From Lutibacillus sp052034115 (GTDB lineage: Bacteria; Actinomycetota; Actinomycetes; Actinomycetales; Dermatophilaceae): DNA of 50,219 nucleotides. The DNA lies in contig JBPOIZ010000019.1 in assembly GCA_052034115.1 (NCBI GenBank), positions 1 to 50,219 on the forward strand. Direction: 5' to 3'. Positions 1 through 6,411 of the stretch are shown here, in pieces (position 1 is the first letter of the stretch; every line of letters begins with the position of its first letter). The notes under the pieces were generated by a model, which was not told the DNA's origin, did not search any database, and saw only the letters and a program-made list of their open reading frames with translations. Position numbers and translations under genes: made by a program.

Positions 1-1
1 G

Positions 2-484
2 TTCGTCTACGTGTTCAACGTCGACGATAGCCAGGTGAGCGACCCCGACCTGGTGGCCCGGCTGGCCGCATCGGTGGCCCCGGCCGACGCGGTCGTCCTC
101 GACGCGAAGCTCGAGGCCGACCTCGCCGAGCTCGACGAGACCGATGCGCGCGAGCTGCTGGGATCGGTCGGGGTGAGCGAGCCGGGCCTGGCGCAGCTGG
201 CCCGGGTGGGCTTTCACACCCTGGGGCTGGCGACCTTCCTCACCGCCGGGCCCAAGGAGTCGCGGGCCTGGACGATCCGGGCCGGCGCCACCGCGCCGCA
301 GGCAGCCGGGGTGATTCACACCGACTTCCAGCGGGGTTTCATCAAGGCCGAGGTGGTGTCGTTCGACGCCTTGGACGCCGCCGGGTCGATGGCCGCGGCC
401 CGAGCCGCGGGGCAGGTCCGGATTGAGGGCAAGGAGTACGTCATGGCCGACGGCGACGTGGTGGAGTTCCGCTTCAACGTCTGA
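2..484 (+). CDS. ychF: Redox-regulated ATPase YchF, C-terminal part (5' truncated by window edge)
   Basis: The reading frame is open from base 2 and ends at the TGA before 485, so only about 160 C-terminal residues of an expected ~360 are present. What remains is the end of the G domain region (VYVFNVDD), the helical insert and the C-terminal TGS-like domain, recognisable from GFHTLGLATFLTAGPKE, WTIRAGATAPQAAGVIHTDF and the closing GKEYVMADGDVVEFRFNV. YchF/OLA1 is a universally conserved Obg-related P-loop NTPase that binds ribosomes and prefers ATP over GTP; it is cytosolic and linked to oxidative stress. The P-loop lies upstream of the window. The family call is firm; nothing can be said of its promoter or start. 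Confidence 0.95.
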   Translation, partial: FVYVFNVDDSQVSDPDLVARLAASVAPADAVVLDAKLEADLAELDETDARELLGSVGVSEPGLAQLARVGFHTLGLATFLTAGPKESRAWTIRAGATAPQAAGVIHTDFQRGFIKAEVVSFDALDAAGSMAAARAAGQVRIEGKEYVMADGDVVEFRFNV

Positions 485-503
485 AACTGGCGGCAAGAAG
501 TAG

Positions 504-797
504 TCAGGCTTCTGCTCTCTCCGCGTTGGCGGTCGCCTCGATCCAATCGATCGCGGCGTCGCTCAACTCCGATCCTCCGTCCTCGGAATCGCCGGCCCAC
601 CAAGACGCGTCAAACTCGCCCTTCGCGACCCTCAGAAGGTCATTCCGTACAGAGGGGTCAAGCGGCTCGCCATTGTGCGCGATGAGCCAGTTCCGTGTTT
701 CGGGAGCGAGCCTCGGCCACCAGTCTTCGAACTCCACGGAGTCATGGTGGTCGCCGGGCACGGTCGGGTCAAGGAGGCATCGTGATGTGAAGTGCAA
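504..797 (-). CDS. Small acidic hypothetical protein
   Basis: An open frame of up to 97 codons encodes an acidic, Trp-rich protein with a soluble look: FEDWWPRLAPETRNWLIAHN, then a helix-rich stretch with FDASWWAGD and a C-terminal amphipathic helix DAAIDWIEATANAE. I do not recognise a named family; no catalytic motif is visible. The start is uncertain: TTG at 797, GTG at 761 or GTG at 737 are all in frame, none with a good Shine-Dalgarno, and the residues before about 737 look non-coding, so the true protein may be ~75-85 residues. It stands alone, convergent with ychF across a 20-bp gap. Its neighbourhood to 1860 is atypical accessory DNA. It could be a chance ORF, but the ordered Trp/acidic pattern argues against that. 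Confidence 0.5.
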   Translation of the reverse strand: MHFTSRCLLDPTVPGDHHDSVEFEDWWPRLAPETRNWLIAHNGEPLDPSVRNDLLRVAKGEFDASWWAGDSEDGGSELSDAAIDWIEATANAERAEA

Positions 798-1186
798 ACG
801 TGGTCGAGCGCCTCAACGTGTGAGTCACCGCGCTTGAACAGGCCAGAAGGATCTGATTCCTCCCCAGTCCGCACACAGTCCGCAGGAAGGTCAATCCGTT
901 GGGCCGCGTGAGCACCTCAGGGACGCAGGTTGATGCTCCTGATCCGGCGATTGGAGGCCCAGCAGCAGCGCGGTCCGTCAGGTCGGCAACGCCGGGTCCG
1001 TGAAGTAGTCCCCGCCTCCTGGCCGCGCTGGCGCCCATGAAGAGCGCGACCCTGATGACTGATCTACCCTTGCGGCGGCATGGCCTTGGACTGCCCCGTG
1101 TGGACCCGAGGACAACGACCTCTTCGGAACAGCGTCCCTACCTGGACGAGTGACCGCGCAGAGCTCCACCTGGCTGAAGGAGAAGC
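798..1186. other. 389-bp stretch without a supportable gene
   Basis: All six frames contain only short shadow ORFs with arginine/proline-rich translations, no Shine-Dalgarno-linked start and no recognisable protein motif. A 38-codon ORF from the ATG at about 1038 was considered and not accepted. The stretch most resembles decayed accessory sequence between two orphan genes; no repeats, tRNA or strong hairpin were seen. Confidence 0.5.
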
Positions 1187-1570
1187 GTGACCGCAGCTGA
1201 GACCTGGACCGCGTCCGACGCCTGGTTCGTGGCGACATTGGCGACCGTCGGCCGACCTGCCTCCTTGAGAGACATCATCGGCACGGGTGACGCGATCAAC
1301 CACGCGATCTTTACCCTCCAAGAAGTTGAGCAAGCCGTAAGGCGACTCGTCGGGTCCGGCCTCATGCAACCACCTGAAGGTGACGAGTTCCGGCTCACGG
1401 CCGAAGGAGAGGGCCTAGTTGCCAAGCGCAAAGGCGGGCTCGTCGGGCAGGTTGCGTCTGTCCGCGACCTTCTCGAGCGGGTACCGGTCGCCTCCGAGAC
1501 GTGGACGCTTGACCCGTTGCAGCTCGACGCCGCATGTCGCGACTACCGGCGGTCGTTGCGAGGTCACTGA
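1187..1570 (+). CDS. Hypothetical protein, possible winged-helix-like
   Basis: A 127-residue soluble protein starting at GTG 1187, preceded by AAGGAGAAGC, a good ribosome binding site that decides the start. The N-terminal half reads like a small winged-helix: ASLRDIIGTGDAINHAIFTL, then an EVEQAVRRLVGSGLMQPP helix and a wing-like DEFRLTAEGEGLV ('LTAEG' is common in winged-helix regulators). The C-terminal half (VRDLLERVP, DAACRDYRRSLRG) is helical and unassigned. The stop overlaps the first bases of the broken reading frame that follows, so the two were probably co-translated once. Function unknown; transcriptional regulation is only an inference from fold-like features. Confidence 0.6.
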   Translation: MTAAETWTASDAWFVATLATVGRPASLRDIIGTGDAINHAIFTLQEVEQAVRRLVGSGLMQPPEGDEFRLTAEGEGLVAKRKGGLVGQVASVRDLLERVPVASETWTLDPLQLDAACRDYRRSLRGH

Positions 1571-1837
1571 CGACCTCGCGGCCACACATACTCGCAAGAA
1601 GTCCGGCCGAGGCCGACGATCTCCCTGCCGGCCGGAGCGCGCAAGGCCGTCGAGGCATACGGCACAACGGTCGGCGAGAGCCTCGGAAAGGCGGTTGCCT
1701 TCCTCCGGGATCGCCCGCAACGGCTCGACGAGTCCATCCGGGCACTCAGAATGGACGCGCCCCGAGCGGTTCTCTGGCAGAACATCCGCGACCTGTCCGC
1801 TCGGTCCGCGAAGATCGACGGTCTCGGTCGAGCCTGA
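1563..1837 (+). pseudogene. Frameshifted small gene without a normal start
   Basis: Two frames join into one protein-like sequence. From 1563 one frame reads V-TDDLAATHTRKKSGRG; from about 1613 the frame one base back continues PTISLPAGARKAVEAYG and then an amphipathic helical tail ending DLSARSAKIDGLGRA before TGA 1835-1837. Beyond the junction the first frame becomes arginine/serine-rich junk, while the second frame has no ATG/GTG/TTG before codon ~50 and begins right after the upstream stop. The simplest reading is a gene of about 90 codons that lost one base near 1605-1616 and has a non-standard GTC where a GTG start would sit. No slippery heptamer is present, so programmed frameshifting is unlikely; a sequencing error is possible. 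No family recognised. Confidence 0.45.
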
Positions 1838-1863
1838 AGCCGGCGGGCGCGTACTGTGGATGA

Positions 1864-2376
1864 ATGGCTGGACTCGTGCTGACCGTCATCGGGGACGACC
1901 GACCCGGGCTGGTGTCCCTCCTCGCCGACGTGGTCGCGGAGCGGGGCGGGAGCTGGCAGCACAGTGAGATGGCCAGGCTCGCCGGAAAGTTCGCCGGCAT
2001 CGTCCTGGTCGATGTCCCCGGCGAGGAGGTCGAGGCGCTGCGGGCCGCTCTCGAAGGTCTCGGCGGTGCCGCCGGCCTGGCCGTCACGATGACCGCCGTC
2101 GACACGGCCAGCGAGACCGCCCACCAGACCTTGATGCTCCATCTGGTGGGTCAGGATCGCCCGGGCATCGTCCAGCAGGTGTCCATGGCGCTGGCCGGTC
2201 ACGGCGTGAGCATCGAGGAGCTGCACACGAACACCCGGGAGGCGCCGATGAGTGGCGGGCTGCTCTTCGAGGCCCGCGCGTTGCTCCGGGTGCCCGAAGG
2301 TGTCGCGGTCGAGGGGCTACGACCCGGTCTGGAGGCCATCGCCCACGAGCTGATGGTCGACATCGACCTCACCTGA
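1864..2376 (+). CDS. Tandem ACT-domain protein, GcvR-like
   Basis: A 170-residue protein made of two ACT domains. The first begins LVLTVIGDDRPGLVSLLADV, the second HLVGQDRPGIVQQVSMALAGHG; both carry the D-R-P-G turn that marks amino-acid-binding ACT domains. Stand-alone double ACT proteins of this size resemble GcvR, the glycine cleavage repressor partner, and usually act as small-molecule-sensing regulatory subunits in the cytosol. The ATG at 1864 lies 6 nt after TACTGT (1852-1857), consistent with a leaderless mRNA. Its last 60 bases overlap the 3' end of the sir2 gene on the other strand. The specific ligand and partner are unknown; no gcv gene is in the window. Confidence 0.8.
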   Translation: MAGLVLTVIGDDRPGLVSLLADVVAERGGSWQHSEMARLAGKFAGIVLVDVPGEEVEALRAALEGLGGAAGLAVTMTAVDTASETAHQTLMLHLVGQDRPGIVQQVSMALAGHGVSIEELHTNTREAPMSGGLLFEARALLRVPEGVAVEGLRPGLEAIAHELMVDIDLT

Positions 2377-3282
2377 CGGCCGAGCCGAAAACACCCGAGC
2401 CGAAAACACCCGAGCCGCGAGCACCCGAGCCACTCCCGTCAGCGTCGGTGTCAGCGCGGCGTCCACCCGCAGCGTCGCCAGGTCGTCCCCGCGGGTCGGC
2501 CCCCGGGTCACAACCAGCACAGGTATGCCGCGGCCGCTGGCCCGACGCACGAAGCGCAGCCCGCTCATGACCGCCAGCGACGAGCCCAGCACGAGCATCG
2601 CCGGAGCGGCATCGGTTAGCGCCATACACCGCTCCACCCGCTCCTTCGGGACCGAGCCGCCAAAGAAGACGACGTCCGGTTTGAGCGTGTCGGCGCCGCA
2701 CACGTCGCACCGCGGCGTGACGAACTCGGTCACCGCCTCCTGCGCCAGGACGATGTCCCCATCGGGTCGGATCTGGCTGCTCAATCGCGAGCCGTCGGTT
2801 GTCACACCCTCCACCCGCTCGGCGAAGGTGGGGTTGTCGCCGGCCATCTGCGCCTGGAGCCCGTCCCGGTCCCGGCGAGTCCCGCAGGTCAGGCAGAGCA
2901 CCTCCGCAAGGGACCCGTGCAACTCGGTGACCCCGACAGAGCCGGCCTTCTGGTGCAGGCCGTCGACGTTCTGGGTGATGACGTGGCCGAGGACTCCGGC
3001 GTGCTGCAGCGCGGCCACGGCCCGGTGCCCGTCGTTGGGCAGCGCAGCACCGAACCTGCTCCAGCCGACGAAAGACCGCGCCCAGTACCGCTGCCGGGCG
3101 ACCGATGACCCGACGAACTCGCCATGCTGCATCGGCGTCACCCGTCGCGTGCCGTCCGGTCCTCGGTAGTCGGGTATGCCGCTGTCCGTGGAGAGCCCGG
3201 CGCCGGTGAGCACGAGCGTCCCCGGCGCCGACGCAAGCATCTCCACCAGCGGGTGGATGTCACGCGCCTGGGAGGTCACCAC
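2317..3282 (-). CDS. Sir2-family NAD-dependent protein deacylase
   Basis: A 321-residue sirtuin. The NAD-binding signature GAGLSTDSGIPDYRG is near residue 27, the catalytic TQNVDGLHQKAG with its histidine near residue 110, followed by HGSL and two zinc cysteine pairs (CLTCG and CDVCG). The GAG(L)STDSGIPDYRG and TQNVD..H spelling is closest to class II (SIRT4-like) sirtuins. They remove acyl groups from lysine using NAD+, giving nicotinamide and O-acyl-ADP-ribose. GTG 3282 is the furthest plausible start. It lies 33 bp behind the P-loop GTPase gene and is probably cotranscribed. The C-terminus is odd: three 15-bp tandem repeats encode VFSAR/VLAAR units, and the last 20 residues are encoded antisense to the ACT gene. 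Confidence 0.93.
   Translation of the reverse strand: MVTSQARDIHPLVEMLASAPGTLVLTGAGLSTDSGIPDYRGPDGTRRVTPMQHGEFVGSSVARQRYWARSFVGWSRFGAALPNDGHRAVAALQHAGVLGHVITQNVDGLHQKAGSVGVTELHGSLAEVLCLTCGTRRDRDGLQAQMAGDNPTFAERVEGVTTDGSRLSSQIRPDGDIVLAQEAVTEFVTPRCDVCGADTLKPDVVFFGGSVPKERVERCMALTDAAPAMLVLGSSLAVMSGLRFVRRASGRGIPVLVVTRGPTRGDDLATLRVDAALTPTLTGVARVLAARVFSARVFSARPSGEVDVDHQLVGDGLQTGS
2381..2425. repeat. Three 15-bp tandem repeats inside the sir2 C-terminus
   Basis: Units CGAGCCGAAAACACC at 2381-2395 and 2396-2410 are identical; 2411-2425 is CGAGCCGCGAGCACC, and CGAGCC starts a partial fourth copy at 2426. The period is five codons, so the sir2 frame is kept and gains VFSAR-type units after the conserved domain. 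Confidence 0.95.
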
Positions 3283-3315
3283 GTCAGGTGTGTTGCCGGC
3301 GAGCCACGTCGAGGG

Positions 3316-4638
3316 TCACATCCCCAGAGCCCGGCGCACCGCCGCTTCGAGCTGCCCGGGCTCGCGCTCGGCCAGGTCGTAGCGGGCTCGGGTCATCGGC
3401 TTGGAGACGGTGAGCACCCGGGTGATGTCGATCGGGGTGCCGGAGACGACCGCGTCGACGTCCATCGCCTCGATCGTCGCTTCGAGATCCCGCGTCTGGG
3501 CCTCGCCATACCCCATGGCCGGCAGGATGCCGCGCGCGTTGGGGTATTTCGCGTAGGTCGCCGCGATCGAACCGACCGCATCAGGCGTGGGGTCGACGAT
3601 CTCGGCGACGCCAGCGGCCTTGGCGCCGACGACGCCCGCGCCGAATGACATCGAGCCGTGGGTCAGCGTCGGGCCGTCCTCGATGACGACGACGCGCTTG
3701 CCGGCGACGAGCTCGGGCTGCTCGACCCGGACGGGGGAGTCGGCCAGGACGATGCTGGCCCTCGGGTTCAGCGACGCCACCGAGGCCCGCACCGCGGCGA
3801 TGTTCTCCGGGGTCGCCGAGTCACACTTGTTGATGATGACGACGTCGGCCATCCGCACGTTCGCCTCGCCCGGGTGGTAGGTGGCCTCGTGGCCGGGGCG
3901 TAGCGGGTCGGCCAGAACGATGTGCAGGTCCGGCTTGTAGAACGGCAGGTCGTTGTTGCCGCCGTCCCACAGGATGACGTCGGCTTCCTTCTCGGCCTCG
4001 CGCAGGATCGCCTCGTAGTCGACCCCCGCGTAGATGACGAAGCCCTGGTCGATGTGCGGCTCGTATTCCTCGCGCTCCTCGATGGTGCATTCGTGCTTGT
4101 CGAGGTCGGCATACGACGCGAACCGCTGGACCGCCTGCTTGGCCAGGTCGCCATACGGCATCGGGTGACGGACCGAGACAACCTTCTTACCCATCCCCTT
4201 GAGGATCTGCACGAGGTAGCGCGACGTCTGCGACTTGCCGACCCCGGTGCGCACCGCGCAGATGGAGATGACCGGCTTGGTCGAGGTCACCATGGTGTGC
4301 GCCGCCGAGAGCAGCCAGTAGTCGGCGCCGGCGGCGATGCACTGCGACGCCAGGTGCATGACCCGCTCGTGGGGGACGTCGGAGTAGGAGAAGACCGCGA
4401 CATCGACGCCCTCGCGGGCGATCAGGTCGGTGAGCTCGGACTCGTCGACGATCGGGATGCCGTCGGGGTAGCCGGCGCCGGCCAGCTCGGCCGGGTAGCG
4501 CCGACCGTCGATGTCCGGGATCTGGGTCGCGGTGAACGCCACGACGCGGTAGTCGCCGTTGCCGCGGAAGAAGGTGTTGAAGTTGTGGAAGTCACGGCCG
4601 GCAGCGCCGAGGATGACGACCTTGCGGGGGCTGGTCAT
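3316..4638 (-). CDS. P-loop GTPase of the COG2403 / cyclic 2,3-diphosphoglycerate synthetase-like family
   Basis: A 440-residue protein starting at ATG 4638 (MTSPRKVVILGAAGRDFHNF); GGAG about 9 nt upstream supports this over the 54-codon longer frame, whose extra N-terminus is proline/arginine-rich junk. It has an N-terminal Rossmann-like domain, then a P-loop at residues 128-137 (AVRTGVGKSQ), a DGGNND motif, and NKCD as the G4 base-recognition motif. COG2403 proteins are annotated as predicted GTPases and are related to archaeal cyclic 2,3-DPG synthetase; a bacterial role has not been fixed to my knowledge. Gene order on the minus strand is ddaH, this gene, then sir2 33 bp later, suggesting an operon with arginine-derivative and NAD chemistry. 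Product of reaction unknown. Confidence 0.85.
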   Translation of the reverse strand: MTSPRKVVILGAAGRDFHNFNTFFRGNGDYRVVAFTATQIPDIDGRRYPAELAGAGYPDGIPIVDESELTDLIAREGVDVAVFSYSDVPHERVMHLASQCIAAGADYWLLSAAHTMVTSTKPVISICAVRTGVGKSQTSRYLVQILKGMGKKVVSVRHPMPYGDLAKQAVQRFASYADLDKHECTIEEREEYEPHIDQGFVIYAGVDYEAILREAEKEADVILWDGGNNDLPFYKPDLHIVLADPLRPGHEATYHPGEANVRMADVVIINKCDSATPENIAAVRASVASLNPRASIVLADSPVRVEQPELVAGKRVVVIEDGPTLTHGSMSFGAGVVGAKAAGVAEIVDPTPDAVGSIAATYAKYPNARGILPAMGYGEAQTRDLEATIEAMDVDAVVSGTPIDITRVLTVSKPMTRARYDLAEREPGQLEAAVRRALGM

Positions 4639-4807
4639 GGAACCCACTCCAGGGCTGAGGTCGACCGCCGTGACCGACACACCCGATCGGTAGGTAGTCC
4701 TGGCTGCGGGACCCGCCGGCTCGATCGTACGCCGCGCCCCACCACCCCTCGGCAGGGCCATCCGACCCAGGTGCTCGTCGCCCGCTGGGTGAACCGCCAC
4801 GATCTGG

Positions 4808-5620
4808 TCACCGGGTATGCCGGACGCGCACCGACAGACATGTCACGCAACCCTCGAGCTTCTCGTACTCGCCGATGTCGACGAGCACCGGAGCGTAGCC
4901 CCACGAGGCGAACAGCTCCGCAGTGCGCGGCGCCGCGGCCGACATCAGCAGCGCGTCACCGCCGAGCAGCACGACATGGGCGCCGGCCTCCTCCGGGACG
5001 GCCCGGAACACCGCGAAGGCGTCCGGCTCGTCCACCAAGGGTGGGAAGCCGATCACCGAACCGTCCGGCAGCGCGGTGACCGCGCTCTTCAAGTGGAGAA
5101 CCGAGCGCAGCGGCACCCCGACGACACGCCACCCGCGCGGCTCCAGCAGGCGGCCCAGCGCGGCCACGCCATCTGCGTCCGTGCGACCCGACAAGCCGAC
5201 GTATGCCGTGCGCCCCACTTTGAGCACATCGCCACCGTCGAGGGTGCCTCGACCGTCGAGCCGGGCCGTCTCGAGCCCGAGGCCAGCGGCATAGCCCGCC
5301 ATACCGTCGGTTTCGGCGCGCCGTTCGGGTGCGCCCGGGGAGGTGACCACCGCCAGGTCGTCGAAGATGACGAGCACGTCCTCGACAAAGACCGAATCGG
5401 GGCACTGGAGCGCCGGTGGGGCCACCTCGATGTCCCACCCGTGGGATCGCAGCGCCTCGCGGTAGGCGTGCCACTGCGCCAAGGCCACGGTCGGGTCGAC
5501 GGGGGACCGATCGATGTGAGTGACCAGGCCGTCGGCCAGGGCCGGGCTGGGGTGGCGCACGATGGCTCGCCCCACGCGGTCGTCAGGCCGTTGCTCGTCG
5601 GGCCGCTGCGGATCGGACAT
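4808..5620 (-). CDS. ddaH: Dimethylarginine dimethylaminohydrolase (DDAH)
   Basis: A 270-residue member of the amidinotransferase/pentein fold. Visible motifs are the substrate-binding PDSVFVED (residues 74-81), GTLDGGDVL (125-133), the catalytic histidine His176 in HLKSAVTAL, and the nucleophile Cys261 in EGCVTCLSVRV at the C-terminus. DDAH hydrolyses N-omega-methylated arginines to citrulline and methylamines; related bacterial enzymes may use free arginine or other guanidines, so the substrate is inferred. Start ATG 5620 is 6 nt after TAGGCT on the minus strand, a leaderless pattern. It is divergent from the lipoprotein gene and 169 bp upstream of the COG2403 GTPase on the same strand. Confidence 0.92.
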   Translation of the reverse strand: MSDPQRPDEQRPDDRVGRAIVRHPSPALADGLVTHIDRSPVDPTVALAQWHAYREALRSHGWDIEVAPPALQCPDSVFVEDVLVIFDDLAVVTSPGAPERRAETDGMAGYAAGLGLETARLDGRGTLDGGDVLKVGRTAYVGLSGRTDADGVAALGRLLEPRGWRVVGVPLRSVLHLKSAVTALPDGSVIGFPPLVDEPDAFAVFRAVPEEAGAHVVLLGGDALLMSAAAPRTAELFASWGYAPVLVDIGEYEKLEGCVTCLSVRVRHTR

Positions 5621-5681
5621 GCGGTCAGCCTAGGGCCGCTTGGGGAGGCATCTCCCGAGCGTTCTGTGTCACGATGCCGCG

Positions 5682-6332
5682 GTGCGGATGTCGAGCCGGG
5701 TCCTTGCTGCGGCAGCTGTCGGCCTGCTCTGCGCCTGCAGCGGCGGCGCGCCCGCGCCGGTCGTCACCGTGACGGTGACGCAGTCGGCATCCTCGACCAA
5801 GCCGAGCAGCCCCGCCACCACAACCGGCCCCAAGACCTTGCCCGGCCGGGCTCCCGTGCGGATCACCGAGAAGGCACCGGCAGCGGTGCCGAACGGCTAC
5901 CGCTTCCTCATGCCGAGCACCCGCATCGGGTGTCTGCTGCTCGCGGCCGAGGGCGGCTCCACCGAGGTCGCGGTGATCCGGTGCGACATCACGTCGGCGT
6001 CGTGGACCGTGCCGGTCCCTGCGTCGGGGTGCCCCAGCGGCGACTGGGGTGGGGCCGGCGGCGGATACCGGGCGGTCGCCATCGAGGGCCGACCCGGCCG
6101 CCCGAAGGTCATCTGCGTCTCGGACAGCGTCATCGACCCCAAGGCCCCGGTGCTCGACTACGGCACCGGGATCCGGGTGGGTCCGCTGACCTGTGAGAGT
6201 CGCACGAGCGGGCTGCGCTGCCTGTCCGATGAGGGGGGCGCGTTCGATCTGTCGCGCGAAGCGCTCGTCATGGCCTGCGCGTCCGGCGGCAAGCGCGTCG
6301 TCGTGCGCAACGCCGCCGATCCCTGCGCCTGA
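5682..6332 (+). CDS. Putative secreted lipoprotein with conserved cysteines
   Basis: About 216 residues. The N-terminus is a lipoprotein signal: MSSR basic start, a hydrophobic core LAAAAVGLL and the lipobox LCAC followed by SGG, then a Thr/Ser/Pro linker, as for anchoring to the outer face of the membrane. The mature part has IGCLLLAAEGG, VIRCDITSASW, GCPSGDWG, KVICVSDS, LTCESRTSGLRCLS and DPCA, seven or more cysteines likely forming disulfides; the CESRTSGLRC pattern resembles the DUF6636-type secreted proteins. GTG 5682 lies 6 nt after CACGAT, a leaderless arrangement; ATG 5688 is the alternative. It is divergent from ddaH and upstream of typA. Function unknown. Confidence 0.75.
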   Translation: MRMSSRVLAAAAVGLLCACSGGAPAPVVTVTVTQSASSTKPSSPATTTGPKTLPGRAPVRITEKAPAAVPNGYRFLMPSTRIGCLLLAAEGGSTEVAVIRCDITSASWTVPVPASGCPSGDWGGAGGGYRAVAIEGRPGRPKVICVSDSVIDPKAPVLDYGTGIRVGPLTCESRTSGLRCLSDEGGAFDLSREALVMACASGGKRVVVRNAADPCA

Positions 6333-6411
6333 CGGTTGCGGTGGTCGCGTCCTCGGCGCCCCACTCCTCGAGCGGTCAGCGGCACCCGGTTCGGCTGAGA
6401 CAATGGCAGGT

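Noticed and set aside
798..1186. Small ORF from about 1038 (38 codons)
   Set aside because: No ribosome binding site and an arginine/threonine-rich translation.
1600..1620. Programmed -1 frameshift
   Set aside because: No X-XXY-YYZ slippery heptamer or clear downstream structure, and no normal start codon.
2381..2425. CRISPR-like repeat array
   Set aside because: Units are directly adjacent 15-mers without spacers.
4639..4800. 54-residue N-terminal extension of the COG2403 GTPase
   Set aside because: No conserved content, and a ribosome binding site with the family N-terminus is at 4638.
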